Positions 37,601 to 48,842 of a DNA stretch of 63,117 bases are shown piece by piece; position 1 is the stretch's first letter, and every line of letters begins with the position of its first letter. The notes under the pieces are model-generated. The model was not told where the DNA came from. It saw only the letters and a program-made list of their open reading frames with translations, and searched no databases. Source of the DNA: Acidobacteriota bacterium (GTDB lineage Bacteria > Acidobacteriota > Polarisedimenticolia > J045); NCBI GenBank assembly GCA_025456425.1, contig JALOKP010000024.1, positions 1-63,117 of the forward strand, in the 5' to 3' direction. Made by a program: the position numbers and the translations under genes.

Positions 37601-37797
37601 CGGAGGCGCGCAAGGTGATGGGGATGGCCGTCTTCTCCGGGATGCTGATCGCGACGATCATCGGGGTCTTCCTCGTGCCGGCGCTGTTCGTCGCGGTCGA
37701 GCGGCTGACGGGCGGAAAGCGGCCGGAGCACGCGCCGGGGGGCGCTCCTCCCGAGGGCTCGCACTCGGCCGCGCCGGCGCACGGGGGAGGGCACTGA
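34606..37797 (+). CDS. RND multidrug efflux pump, inner-membrane subunit (AcrB/MexB-like)
   Basis: 1063-residue HAE1-type transporter, full family length. It has twelve membrane helices in the usual 1+5/1+5 arrangement and two large periplasmic loops. The N-terminal FFVNRPIVAMVLSILM, the TGASAVDVEQSVATPVEQQV block and the proton-relay helix 4 (GLVLAIGIVVDDAIVVVEAV, with two adjacent Asp) are intact. The C-terminal half has GLAAKNAILIVEFA. Substrates cannot be told from the sequence. It sits between adaptor and outer-membrane factor, a complete tripartite system. Confidence 0.95.
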   Translation: MASFFVNRPIVAMVLSILMVLLGAVAMTSLPISQYPEITPPEILVEGTYTGASAVDVEQSVATPVEQQVNGVENMIYMKSTNAADGKMQLRVSFDVGTDLDIANVLTQNRVTQANPSLPEEVKRLGVSVKKSLAFPLLLVTLTSPNGSYDSGFLSNYASINIIDAIARTRGVGLVNQFGGSDYAMRIWIRPDRLAQLGLTIPDIQNAIQQQSVIAAAGQIGGPPAPKGTEFTYTVKTAGRLQSPEEFGEVVLRSNPDGSQVRLKDVARIELGAQTYAMMGRLNGKPAAVLAIYQIPGSNALEVAGTIRKTMEELSQRFPEDLEYKISLDTTLSVTEGINEIVHTLFEAVVLVLLVVFVFLQNWRATLIPLLTVPVSLVATFIVFPMLGFSINTLSLLGLVLAIGIVVDDAIVVVEAVMHHVEQGMSPKDATLQAMKEVSGPVVAIALVLSAVFVPVAFVSGITGRLYQQFAITIAISVLFSALNALTLSPALSAKLIKTKGESKSFLDPFYRGFNKVFDIITNGYIAVTRRLVTNLPLALGLVAALIVGTVFLARAIPSGFVPEEDQGYFMINVQLPEAASQQRTDAICRQAETILGETGGIDSYTTVVGYSLLSSSSTSDNAFFFVSLEEWGERSKEEHVFRLIRTLNARFAREIPGALVYAFGPPAIPGLGTGSGFSIMVQDQAGGTPAYLEDQVQKFIAEARKRPEIGNAFTTYSARVPQIFADIDREKVLKLGVQLKDVNTTLGASLGGSYINDFNRFGRLYKVYAQAEPEYRAKADTLGQYFVRNAEGGMVPLSTIVDFNPLSGPSYTNRFNLFRAAEVTGTPAPGYSSSQAIEALKSVANETLPTGMGYAWNAMSFQEVAAAGTAAVVFVFALVVVFLILAAQYESWSLPFSVLLGTPFAAFGAFFGLWAARFSSESYVNNVFAQIGLVMLIGLAAKNAILIVEFARAKFHEGMPLVEAALLGARLRFRPILMTAFAFILGVVPLVRATGAGAEARKVMGMAVFSGMLIATIIGVFLVPALFVAVERLTGGKRPEHAPGGAPPEGSHSAAPAHGGGH

Positions 37798-37798
37798 G

Positions 37799-39208
37799 AT
37801 GAGGCGCCTTCTCGCGCTCGCCCTGCTGCCGATCGTCCTGCCCGCGGGCGGCTGCCTGCTCGGGCCGAACTACGAACCGCCGCAACTCGAGGCGCCGGCC
37901 AGCTTCCCGCAGCCGGCCACGACCGGCGCGGCGATCGCCAACCTGCCGTGGTGGGAGGTCTACCAGGATCCGGCGCTGCAGGAGTTGATCCGGATCGCGA
38001 TCGCCGAGAACCAGGACCTCGGGATCGCGATCTGGCGGATCGAGGAAGCCCGCGCGCGGTACGGGGTCACGCGGGCCGACCAGTGGAACGACTTCGCGGT
38101 GGGCCTCGGCGTGGCGTGGGAGGTGGACCTGTGGGGCAAGCTGCGGCGCCTCACCGAGGCCGCGCGCGCCGAGCTGCTGGCCGAAGAGGAGAACCGCCGC
38201 GCGATCACGATCTCCCTGGTCGCCGAGGTCGCGCGCGAGTATCTGCTGCTGCGGGACCTGGACGCCCAGCTCGACATCAGCCAGCGCACCCTGGCCAGCC
38301 GGCAGGACTCGACGCGCCTGATCGCGGAGCGGTTCAAGGGCGGGATCGTCCCCGAGCTCGACCTGCGCCAGGCCGAGATCGAGCAAGCCGACGCCGCCGC
38401 GGCCGTGAGCCGCTTCGAGCGCCTGATCGCGCAGTCCGAGAACGCGCTGTCGTTCCTGCTCGGACGCAACCCGCAGGCGATCCCGCGCGGCCGCGCGCTG
38501 GCGGAGGGGCAGGTGCCGCTCGAGGTCCCGGCCGGCCTGCCGTCGGAGCTGCTCGAGCGGCGGCCCGACGTCCTGACGGCGGCGGCCCAGCTGCACGCCC
38601 AGACGGCGCGGATCGGCGTGGCCGAAGCGCTGCGCTGGCCGACCCTCGGCCTGACCGCCGCGGGCGGCCTCGAGAGTCCCGATCTCTCCGACCTCCTGAC
38701 GAGCAACGCGGCGTTCTGGAACATCGGCGCCAACCTGTTCGGGCCGCTCTTCGAGTTCGGCAAGAACAAGCGGCGCGTCGAAGTCGAGAGAGCGATCACC
38801 GAGCAGCTGCTGCTCAACTACGAGAAGACCGCCCACAACGCCTTCCGCGAGGTGGCCGATGCGCTGGCCGCGATCCGTTTCCTGCGGGAGGAGGTGGCCA
38901 TCCGCAACGGACAGGTCGAGTCGGCCACGGTCGCGGCCAGGCTCTCCCGCGCGCGCTACGACGGCGGCGTGACCAGCTACCTCGAGGTGCTCGACAGCGA
39001 ACGCTCGCAGTTCCAGGCCGAGCTGCAGGCGACCGAGGCGCTGCGGCAGCAGTACGCCGCGATCGTCGACCTCTACCTGGCGCTCGGCGGCGGCTGGAAC
39101 CCGGAGGACCCGCAGGCGATGCCGCGGGCCGAGCCGGTGCCGGAGTGGATGCGGGAGCCGGCCGAGCCGGCCTCCCAGGACGCGCCGCCGGGGGCGGGGG
39201 CGAACTGA
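37799..39208 (+). CDS. RND outer-membrane efflux lipoprotein (OprM/NodT family)
   Basis: 469-residue TolC-type channel. The signal peptide ends in a lipobox (LPAGGC), followed by the family start LLGPNYEPPQLEAPASF. Two OEP repeats form the alpha-helical tunnel (VAREYLLLRDLDAQLDISQR; later SRARYDGGVTSYLEVLDSER). AQSENALSFLLGRNPQAIPRG and LLERRPDVLTAAAQLHAQTA are typical of NodT-family proteins. The start is 1 nt after the pump stop, so the three genes are one operon. Confidence 0.93.
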   Translation: MRRLLALALLPIVLPAGGCLLGPNYEPPQLEAPASFPQPATTGAAIANLPWWEVYQDPALQELIRIAIAENQDLGIAIWRIEEARARYGVTRADQWNDFAVGLGVAWEVDLWGKLRRLTEAARAELLAEEENRRAITISLVAEVAREYLLLRDLDAQLDISQRTLASRQDSTRLIAERFKGGIVPELDLRQAEIEQADAAAAVSRFERLIAQSENALSFLLGRNPQAIPRGRALAEGQVPLEVPAGLPSELLERRPDVLTAAAQLHAQTARIGVAEALRWPTLGLTAAGGLESPDLSDLLTSNAAFWNIGANLFGPLFEFGKNKRRVEVERAITEQLLLNYEKTAHNAFREVADALAAIRFLREEVAIRNGQVESATVAARLSRARYDGGVTSYLEVLDSERSQFQAELQATEALRQQYAAIVDLYLALGGGWNPEDPQAMPRAEPVPEWMREPAEPASQDAPPGAGAN

Positions 39209-39266
39209 CGCAGGCCGGTGCGGGCGGGCCGCGACGGCCGGACCGATCCCGGTCCCCTGGGTCGGG

Positions 39267-40175
39267 CTACTTTCCGGCCGTCAGCGCCTTGCGAGCCGCC
39301 GCCAGTTCCCCGCGCTTGTCCTCGTCGACCTTCGGGAAGGCGAGGTCCAGCTCCTCGAGGGCGTCGATGACCGCCGCCGCCACGACGAGCCGCGTGAACC
39401 ACTTGTTGTTCGCCGGGACGACGTACCATGGCGCGTGGGGTGTGCTCGTGGCGCGGATCATCTCGTCGTAAGCGGCCATGTAGTCGGTCCAGAAGCCCCG
39501 CTCCTGGGCGTCGGCCAGCGAGAACTTCCAGTTCTTCGCCGGGTTCTCCAGCCGCTCGAGGAAGCGCTTCTTCTGCTCCTCCTTCGACACGTTCAGGAAG
39601 AACTTGCGGATCACGAAGCCGTTGCGCGCCAGATAGCGCTCGTAGGCGTTGATGTCCTCGTAGCGTTCGTCCCAGACCTTCTTGGTCACCAGCTTCGGCG
39701 GCAGCTTCTGCCGCTCCAGGAACTCGGGGTGGACGCGGACGACCAGGACCTCTTCGTAATAGGAGCGGTTGAAGATCCCGATTCGGCCGCGCTCGGGGAG
39801 CCGGCAGTTGGTGCGCCAGAGGAAATCGTGGTCCAGTTCCTCGGCCGAGGGGGACTTGAAGGAGTGGACCTGACAGCCCTGCGGGTTGATTCCCGACATG
39901 ACGTGCTTGATCGTTCCGTCCTTGCCGGCGGCGTCCATCGCCTGGAAGACCAGCAGCACGCCCCAGCGGTCCTGGGCGTAGAGCTTCTCCTGCAGCGCGG
40001 CCAGGTGGTCGACGCCGGCCTGCAACAGCTCGGCGGCGCGCCCCTTGGCCTCCTTGCCCAGGTCCATCGTGTCGTCGGCGTCCCACTCCTTCAGGCGGAA
40101 CTTCCCGGGCTTGTCGATGCGGTAGCGCGCTGCGAACTTCGACGCACGCTCGATCGCCTTCTTCGATGCTCCCAT
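39267..40175 (-). CDS. ppk2: Polyphosphate kinase 2, class III-like
   Basis: 302-residue polyphosphate:nucleotide phosphotransferase. Walker A is FQAMDAAGKDGTIKHVMSGI and the Walker B-lid region reads GRIGIFNRSYYEEVLVVRVHPEFL. NPQGCQVHSFKSPSAEELDHDFLWR matches class III enzymes, which can phosphorylate both AMP and ADP. It differs clearly from the class I-like copy at 32361, so the two are not recent duplicates. It is convergent with the efflux operon and divergent from glycogen phosphorylase, which suggests stored-phosphate and stored-carbon use are grouped here. Confidence 0.9.
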   Translation of the reverse strand: MGASKKAIERASKFAARYRIDKPGKFRLKEWDADDTMDLGKEAKGRAAELLQAGVDHLAALQEKLYAQDRWGVLLVFQAMDAAGKDGTIKHVMSGINPQGCQVHSFKSPSAEELDHDFLWRTNCRLPERGRIGIFNRSYYEEVLVVRVHPEFLERQKLPPKLVTKKVWDERYEDINAYERYLARNGFVIRKFFLNVSKEEQKKRFLERLENPAKNWKFSLADAQERGFWTDYMAAYDEMIRATSTPHAPWYVVPANNKWFTRLVVAAAVIDALEELDLAFPKVDEDKRGELAAARKALTAGK

Positions 40176-40273
40176 CGTGGCCTCCTGGTGTCCCGGTCGG
40201 GCGCCGATTCTAGCCCTTCCGGCACCGGAGGGCGCGCGCTAGCATGGGGCGGTCGGAACGAACGGAGGACGGC

Positions 40274-42802
40274 ATGCCCAAACCCCGGCGGACCAGAGAC
40301 CGGGCCGCGTCCCGCGGCCCGCGTCACGACGTGCGCACCGCGCTCGACCCGGACGCGCTGGCCGAGGCGATCCTGGACCACGTCGAGTTCACGCAGGGCC
40401 GACCGCCGCGGATCGCGACCCCGCACGACTGGTACATGGCTGCGGCCTTCGCGGTGCGTGACCGCCTGCTCCAGCGCTGGATCGCGACGATCGACACGCT
40501 GCGACGGCGCGAAGTCAAGGTCGTCTCGTACCTCTCGGCCGAGTTCCTGATGGGCCCACACCTCGGCAACAACCTGGTCAACCTCGGCGCGCTGGAGCGG
40601 GCCCGGACCGCCGTCGAGCGGCTGGGGATCGGCCTGACGCTCGACGAGCTGATGGCGCTCGAGGAGGAGCCCGGGCTCGGCAACGGCGGGCTGGGGCGGC
40701 TGGCCGCCTGCTTCCTGGAGTCGCTTTCGACCCTGGAGATCCCGGCGATCGGCTACGGGATCCGCTACGAGTTCGGGATCTTCGACCAGGAGATCCGGGA
40801 CGGCCGGCAGGTCGAGATCACCGACAAGTGGCTGCGCTACGGCAACCCCTGGGAGATCGGCCGCCCCGAGCTGGCGCGGTACGTCGGCTTCGGCGGCCGC
40901 ACCGAGTGGAGCAACGACCGCGGCGGCCGGCTCCGCGCGCGGTGGGTGCCGGAGCGGATGGTCAAGGGGGTGCCCTACGACACCCCCGTCGTGGGCTACC
41001 GCGTCAACACCGCCAACCTGCTGCGGCTCTGGCGGGCCGAGGCCTGCGAGTCGTTCGACTTCGATGCCTTCAATCAGGGGGACTACCTGGGCGCGGTCGA
41101 CGAGAAGCTGGTCTCGGAGAACATCACCAAGGTCCTCTATCCCAACGACGAGCCGGCGCAGGGGAAGGAGCTGCGGCTGCAGCAGCAGTTCTTCTTCGTC
41201 TCCTGCTCGTTGCAGAACATGCTGCAACTGGTGGCCCAGAGCGGCGAGCCGGTCGAACGCTTCGCCGACGCCTTCGCGGTCCAGCTGAACGACACGCACC
41301 CGTCGATTGCGGTCGCCGAGCTGATGCGTCTGCTGGTCGACGAGCACGGCCTGGACTGGGAGCCGGCCTGGGAGATCACGCGGAAGAGCGTCGCCTACAC
41401 CAACCACACCCTGCTGCCGGAGGCGCTCGAGCGCTGGCCGCTGCCGCTGTTCCGGCGCGTCCTGCCGCGCCACCTCGAGATCATCTTCGAGATCAACCGC
41501 CGCTTCCTGGACGAGGTCCGGGCGCGCTTCCCCGGGGACGAGGCCCGCGCCGCGCGACTCTCGCTGATCGACGAGGCGGGGGACAAGGCGGTGCGGATGG
41601 CGCACCTCGCGGCCGCCGGAAGCCACGCGGTCAACGGTGTGGCCGCGATGCACACCGGGCTGCTGAAGACGACGGTGATGCATGACTTCCACGAACTGGC
41701 GCCGGAGCGCTTCTTCAACGTGACGAACGGCGTCACGCCGCGGCGCTGGGTGGCGCTGGCCAATCCGGCGCTGGCGGCCCTGATCACCGAGCGGATCGGC
41801 GGCGACTGGCTGCACGACGCCGAGCACGAGTTGAAGCGGCTGGAGCCGGCGGCCGACGACGCCGCCTTCCGCGAGCGCTGGCGCGCGGTCAAGCGGGACA
41901 ACAAGCGCGCCCTCGCGCGGCTGCTTGCCGAGCGGGCCGGGGTGGAGGTCGACCCCGACGCTCTGTTCGACGTCCAGGTCAAGCGGATCCACGAGTACAA
42001 GCGGCAGCACCTGAACCTGCTGCACGTCGTGACGCTCTACCAGCGGATCCTGGCCGACCCGCGGGCCGCGGTCGTGCCGCGCGTCGTAATCTTCGGCGGC
42101 AAGGCCGCTCCCGGCTACTTCATGGCCAAGCTGATCATCCGCCTGATCAACGCCGTCGGGGCGGTCGTCAACGCCGATCCCGTCGTCGCCGGGCGGCTGC
42201 GGGTCGCCTACTTCCCGGACTTCAACGTCAAGAACGCCCAGCGGATCTACCCCGCTGCCGACCTGTCCGAACAGATCTCGACCGCAGGCAAGGAGGCGTC
42301 GGGGACGGGGAACATGAAGTTCGCGTTCAATGGCGCCCTGACGATCGGGACCCTGGATGGGGCCAATGTCGAGATCCGGGAAGCCGTGGGGCCCGAGAAC
42401 TTCTTCCTGTTCGGGCTGACGGCTTCGGAAGTTTCCGAGCGGAAGGCGAGCGGCTACGACCCACGGGCAGTCGTCGCATCGGACCCCGAGCTACGCGCGG
42501 CGATCGACGGCATCGCGTCCGGCCGGTTCTCCGGTGGCGACGCGGAACTGTTCCGGCCGTTCGTCGACTCCCTTCTCGGCCGCGACGAGTACCTGGTGCT
42601 TGCGGACTACCGGTCGTACGTCGACGCCCAGGCCCGGGTCAGCGCCGCGTACCTCGATCCGGACGCCTGGACGCGGATGTCGATCCTGAACACGGCGCGC
42701 GTCGGAAGCTTCTCCTCCGACCGCTCGATCCGCGAGTATGCCGAGATGATCTGGAAGGTCCGGCCCGTGCCGGTGGAGTGGGTTGGCGACAGAGCGCCTT
42801 GA
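40274..42802 (+). CDS. glgP: Glycogen/maltodextrin phosphorylase
   Basis: Releases glucose-1-phosphate from alpha-1,4-glucans. The 842-residue protein has the family start (YLSAEFLMGPHLGNNLVNLG), the glucan and active-site blocks (EEEPGLGNGGLGRLAACFLESL, QLNDTHPSIAVAELMRLL) and the PLP-lysine signature (EASGTGNMKFAFNGALTIGT). ATG 40274 follows ACGGAGGAC with good spacing; an ATG at 40244 would add ten residues. The regulatory phosphorylation site of animal enzymes is absent. It stands alone, with a longer gap before the next gene. Confidence 0.95.
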   Translation: MPKPRRTRDRAASRGPRHDVRTALDPDALAEAILDHVEFTQGRPPRIATPHDWYMAAAFAVRDRLLQRWIATIDTLRRREVKVVSYLSAEFLMGPHLGNNLVNLGALERARTAVERLGIGLTLDELMALEEEPGLGNGGLGRLAACFLESLSTLEIPAIGYGIRYEFGIFDQEIRDGRQVEITDKWLRYGNPWEIGRPELARYVGFGGRTEWSNDRGGRLRARWVPERMVKGVPYDTPVVGYRVNTANLLRLWRAEACESFDFDAFNQGDYLGAVDEKLVSENITKVLYPNDEPAQGKELRLQQQFFFVSCSLQNMLQLVAQSGEPVERFADAFAVQLNDTHPSIAVAELMRLLVDEHGLDWEPAWEITRKSVAYTNHTLLPEALERWPLPLFRRVLPRHLEIIFEINRRFLDEVRARFPGDEARAARLSLIDEAGDKAVRMAHLAAAGSHAVNGVAAMHTGLLKTTVMHDFHELAPERFFNVTNGVTPRRWVALANPALAALITERIGGDWLHDAEHELKRLEPAADDAAFRERWRAVKRDNKRALARLLAERAGVEVDPDALFDVQVKRIHEYKRQHLNLLHVVTLYQRILADPRAAVVPRVVIFGGKAAPGYFMAKLIIRLINAVGAVVNADPVVAGRLRVAYFPDFNVKNAQRIYPAADLSEQISTAGKEASGTGNMKFAFNGALTIGTLDGANVEIREAVGPENFFLFGLTASEVSERKASGYDPRAVVASDPELRAAIDGIASGRFSGGDAELFRPFVDSLLGRDEYLVLADYRSYVDAQARVSAAYLDPDAWTRMSILNTARVGSFSSDRSIREYAEMIWKVRPVPVEWVGDRAP

Positions 42803-42968
42803 TCCCGGCGTCGGAGCAGAGGCGGTTGGCCCCCCGGTCGACCGCCCGGTAACGGCGCTCCCAAGCCCGCCGCACGCCCGGGGAAGCCCCGTGGCGCGGG
42901 CGACGACCTGCATCGGGTGCCGGGGCCGCTGGTAGGGGGGTGCCGGGGGCCGGCGGCTGTCTTGATGT

Positions 42969-43022
42969 TGTCTAGTTTTATCTTCCTTAAAACTTGACAA
43001 AATGTAGACACCCCCGTAATGT
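42969..43022 (+). promoter_or_regulatory. Promoter and candidate operators for the fasciclin-ferritin operon
   Basis: TTGACA at 42994-42999, a 17-nt spacer and TAATGT at 43017-43022 form a near-consensus sigma-70 promoter, 72 nt before the fasciclin ATG. Just upstream is a perfect 7-bp inverted repeat, AGTTTTA / TAAAACT (42974-42980 and 42988-42994), touching the -35. TGTCTA occurs twice in opposite orientation, at 42969-42974 and (as TAGACA) at 43005-43010 within the spacer. The latter motif recurs in the Fur-katG promoter. Binding by the Fur-family protein is inferred. The rest of 42803-43093 holds no gene. Confidence 0.7.
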
Positions 43023-43093
43023 CCACCCTGTTGATGGGCATGAACCCCGGCCGCGGCGGCAACCGCCCCGGCCACCCAGCCCAGGAGGCCCAA

Positions 43094-43609
43094 ATGAACC
43101 GCTCGATCGCTCGTTCAATCCTGTTCGCCCTCGCCGTTCTTGCCGCCCTGGCCGCCCCGTTCGCCCTCGCCGGCTCCGGCAAGAGCAGCTCCGGCGCCTC
43201 CATGGATATCGTCGACACCGCCGTGGCGGCCGGGAACTTCAAGACCCTCGCAGCCGCGCTGCAGGCCGCCGGCCTGGTCGACACCCTCAAGGGCGCGGGT
43301 CCATTCACCGTCTTCGCCCCGACCGACGAGGCCTTCGCCAAGCTCCCGGCCGGGACCCTAGAGAGCCTCCTCAAGCCCGAGAACAAGGCCAAACTCGCTT
43401 CGATTCTCACCTACCACGTCGTACCCGGCGCGGTCGGCTCCGACAAGGTCGTGAAGATGACCTCGGCCAAGACCGTCCAGGGGCAGTCCGTCAAGATCTC
43501 GGTGACCGGCGGAACTGTGATGGTCGACAACGCGAAGGTCGTGAAGACAGACATCATGGCCACGAACGGCATCATTCACGTGATCGACAGCGTCCTCCTC
43601 CCGCAGTAA
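43094..43609 (+). CDS. Exported fasciclin (FAS1) domain protein
   Basis: 171 residues: signal peptide ([20 protein letters not shown]), short Ser/Gly linker, one FAS1 domain. The conserved FAS1 boxes are clear: [19 protein letters not shown] (H1) and ILTYHVVPG, with a final [12 protein letters not shown] (H2). Such single-domain proteins are secreted or surface-bound and mediate adhesion or unknown functions. ATG 43094 has AGGAGG 5 nt upstream; the ATG at 43019 would lie inside the promoter and is rejected. First gene of the operon with two tiny membrane proteins and a ferritin-like protein. Confidence 0.92.
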   Translation: MNRSIARSILFALAVLAALAAPFALAGSGKSSSGASMDIVDTAVAAGNFKTLAAALQAAGLVDTLKGAGPFTVFAPTDEAFAKLPAGTLESLLKPENKAKLASILTYHVVPGAVGSDKVVKMTSAKTVQGQSVKISVTGGTVMVDNAKVVKTDIMATNGIIHVIDSVLLPQ

Positions 43610-43675
43610 GAGTCGACTTCGGCATCGGTGAGGGCTCGGCAACGAGCTCTCACCAAGCTCCATCGGAGAAGCAGC

Positions 43676-43858
43676 ATGAACAACCGATTCCGGGCCCGCA
43701 ATCTCTTCCTCCTTGCCGCGGGATTCTCCTTCCTGCTCTCCGTCGGCCTGTGGTTCCTGGGCCAGAAAGAACAGGGAATCTTCGTCGGCCTCTGGGTTCC
43801 TTCGATACTGGCGCTCGGCGCGCTCATGCTCACCGCAAGGAGCGGCTCCCGTGCCTGA
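43676..43858 (+). CDS. Small two-helix membrane protein
   Basis: 60 residues starting at ATG 43676 (GGAGAAG upstream). A basic N-terminus is followed by two hydrophobic segments (about residues 10-27 and 34-52) and a short basic tail (TARSGSRA). No family recognised. It overlaps the next small gene by 8 nt and lies 66 nt after the fasciclin gene on the same strand. Confidence 0.6.
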   Translation: MNNRFRARNLFLLAAGFSFLLSVGLWFLGQKEQGIFVGLWVPSILALGALMLTARSGSRA

Positions 43859-44003
43859 TATCGGGATCTTCGTCCTGGGGGCGATCGTGACGGCGGTGAC
43901 CGTGATCGCCTGCATTCTCGTCGGCCGCGCCGAAGCCGAGGACGAGCGCGTCCGGGGAAAAGAGGCACGACTTCCCAGAGAATCGATGGTGGCTCCGCAG
44001 TAA
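43851..44003 (+). CDS. Small single-helix membrane protein
   Basis: 50 residues from GTG 43851, with AAGGAG 8 nt upstream. It has one hydrophobic helix (IFVLGAIVTAVTVIACILVG) and a charged tail of about 25 residues. No family recognised. The gene overlaps the preceding one by 8 nt and ends 48 nt before the ferritin-like gene. The overlap and the good ribosome site argue that it is real despite its size. Confidence 0.55.
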   Translation: MPDIGIFVLGAIVTAVTVIACILVGRAEAEDERVRGKEARLPRESMVAPQ

Positions 44004-44051
44004 TCGATGAGAAGCCCCGAAACCTCGCTCGAACCTGGAGGAGCACTGGTC

Positions 44052-44531
44052 ATGGCCAAATCGAAGCAGAAGAAGCCGGCCGGAAACGCCGACATCATCC
44101 AGAACCTGTGCGTGGCCTACGGCATGGAAATCGAGACCATTCAGAACTACATCGCGAACTCGGTCCATCTCGACGGCGTACGTTCAGAGGTCATCAAGAA
44201 GGCGCTCGCCGCCGATGTTCCGTCCGAGCTCCTGCACGCGCAGCAGCTGGCCCAGCGCATCAAAACGATCGGCGGCCGGGTTCCCGGCTCCTTCGACAAC
44301 CAGCAGAACCAGAAGTACCTGCAGCCCCCGAAGGACACGACCGACGTGGTCGCCGTCATCCGCGGTGTGATCGCTGCCGAAGAGGCAGCGATCGCTCAGT
44401 ACAACAAGATCATCAGGATCTGCGACGGTCGCGACTTTGTCACGCAGGACCTCGTGATCGGAATCCTCGCGGGGGAGGAAGACCACCGCAGGGAGTTCCT
44501 CGGGTTCCTCCGGGAGTACGAGGATCGCTGA
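44052..44531 (+). CDS. Ferritin-like diiron protein (bacterioferritin-type)
   Basis: 159-residue four-helix protein. All diiron ligands are in place: Glu26/28 in YGMEIETIQNY, an ExxH at Glu59-His62, Glu110/111 in helix C, and a second ExxH at Glu142-His145. This is the Bfr/Dps-like ferritin arrangement; no haem Met is obvious. It should oxidise and store iron or detoxify peroxide. ATG 44052 has GGAGGAG about 9 nt upstream. It is last in the fasciclin operon, whose promoter shares a motif with the Fur-katG promoter. Confidence 0.85.
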   Translation: MAKSKQKKPAGNADIIQNLCVAYGMEIETIQNYIANSVHLDGVRSEVIKKALAADVPSELLHAQQLAQRIKTIGGRVPGSFDNQQNQKYLQPPKDTTDVVAVIRGVIAAEEAAIAQYNKIIRICDGRDFVTQDLVIGILAGEEDHRREFLGFLREYEDR

Positions 44532-44560
44532 CGGCGACGATCGCCCCGGCTGATCTCACG

Positions 44561-45058
44561 CTAGCGCGGGCGAACGCTGCTGAGCCCGCCGTCGATGCGG
44601 ATGATCTGCCCGGTAATCCAGGACGCGGCCGGATCGACCAGCCAGGCGGCCGCGGTGGCGATGTCGAGCGGCGTGCCGATGCGGCCGAGTGGGTGCATGG
44701 CGATGGAGGCCTTGAGCGCGGCCTCGTTGCCGGTGAAGCGGGCGGCGAGCGGCGTGTCGGTCGGGCCCGGGGCAATGGCATTGACGCGGATGTTCTTGGC
44801 GGCGCAGGTGGCGGCGGCGCTGAACACGAGCCCGTCGATGCCGGCCTTTGCGGCGGCGAAGAGCGCGGCGACGTCTTCCTCGCGGGTCCCGTGGGCGATG
44901 AGAACGGGGACGCCGAGTTCGTCGCCAAGCTGGCGGAGGGCCGCTTCATTTCGGCCGGCCAGCACGGTGCGGTGACCACGTTCATGAAGCAGCCGGGCGG
45001 TGGCCTAACCGATGCCGCCGTTGGCGCCGAGAATGAGGACAGAGGATTGAGTTTGCAT
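44561..45058 (-). pseudogene. SDR oxidoreductase pseudogene
   Basis: From ATG 45058 the frame reads a normal SDR start (SVLILGANGGIG), then an in-frame TAG at 45005-45007 interrupts it. Translation resumes in the same frame with ATARLLHERGHRTVLAGRNE and jumps from EEDVAALF to AAAKAGIDGL. About 90 residues of the fold centre, including the active-site strand, are thus missing. The rest (NAIAPGPTDTP, SWITGQIIRIDGG) is well preserved. Its C-terminus resembles the SDR at 1-689 (shared VDPA/LDPAxSWITG), so both belong to one subgroup. The gene is non-functional unless the stop is an error. Confidence 0.8.
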
Positions 45059-45220
45059 TCCTCGCACTGCAGCAGCGTGGGGCGGATGCAAGTGACGTAG
45101 AGAGCAGAAGGAAGGCCGGTTGAACAGTCTGCTCGGAGGCGAAGAGAAGAGGGCGGTCGCCGCTGGTGGCCGCCCTGACCGCCCGTACGCTACCGGCGGC
45201 CGAGGTCCGGGTGCCGCTGA

Positions 45221-48010
<2,790 letters not shown>

Positions 48011-48331
48011 CTCAAAGAGCTTGACCGACCGACAAGAGCTGAACCCTGGCTCCTGGCGCTACACCCGCCACCGTCTCGCGACCGCGGTGCGCCGGTATGC
48101 GGCGGGGGATCGTGAAGGCATGCCGGCCCGGTCGGAGCCTGAGGGCGCGTCGTGGCTGGCTTCTCCGAGCGGATCGGGAGACACCGGCCCCGCCCGGGAC
48201 GCGTTCCGCGGGCCACCGTTGACGGGTTGCGAGGGCACCACCGGGTGTCATAGGTCCCCTTGTTCGAGGACCGCTCCCGGGGCGGCGGGCGAGGTCCCCG
48301 CGGGGCTTCGGGTCGGTAGGGAGGAGATCAG
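48011..48331 (+). other. Gene-free spacer after katG
   Basis: No credible coding region in either strand. The end (48318-48325, AGGGAGGAG) is the ribosome site of the following small membrane protein. No hairpin with a T-tract was found after katG. Confidence 0.4.
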
Positions 48332-48709
48332 ATGGACACGATCCTGCCGGTCATGCAGGCCGTCATCGCGCTCGGCATCTTCAATGTCTGGCTGTTGCGG
48401 TTCGGGAAGCCAACGCAGTGGAGAGGGGGCACCGCCCGGACCCTCAAGGAGGAGTTCGCGGTCTACGGTCTCCCTCCCTGGTTCATGTGGGTCGTGGGCT
48501 TCCTGAAGCTCCTGTGCGCCACGCTGTTGATCGCGGGCATCTGGGTCCCCGCGCTGGCGAAACCGGCGGCGGCCGGCCTGGCGGTGTTGATGCTGGGCGC
48601 GGTGGTCATGCACTTCAAGGTGAAGGACCCGCTGATGCGGGCGCTTCCCGCGTTCACGATGCTGGTGCTCTGCGCGATCGTGCTTGTCGCGGAGCGAGCC
48701 GCGATCTAG
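48332..48709 (+). CDS. DoxX-like small membrane protein
   Basis: 125 residues with four hydrophobic segments. It resembles the DoxX/DoxX_2 family: a short first helix, a basic loop (RFGKPTQWRGG), then YGLPPWFMWVVGFLKLLCATLLI, where conserved GxxKLxxA-like residues lie. DoxX proteins are linked to thiosulfate:quinone oxidation or redox homeostasis, but most are uncharacterised. AGGGAGGAGATCAG just before the ATG gives a strong start. It may belong to the katG region functionally, but that is only inference. Confidence 0.7.
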   Translation: MDTILPVMQAVIALGIFNVWLLRFGKPTQWRGGTARTLKEEFAVYGLPPWFMWVVGFLKLLCATLLIAGIWVPALAKPAAAGLAVLMLGAVVMHFKVKDPLMRALPAFTMLVLCAIVLVAERAAI

Positions 48710-48842
48710 GCGCCCCCAGGCCTCCCACGGCGTCCGTGGACCCGCGGAAGATCGCGTTTTCGACGCCGGCCGATCGGATCTGGCAGGTGCGGCCGGTCCC
48801 GGTGACGCTCGAGCCGGGGTAGGGGAAGGGCAGAGCCGGCCC

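Noticed and set aside
39240-39255. Short hairpin between the efflux operon and the convergent ppk2 gene
   Set aside because: Only a 6-bp stem and no T-tract; such stems are expected by chance at this GC content.
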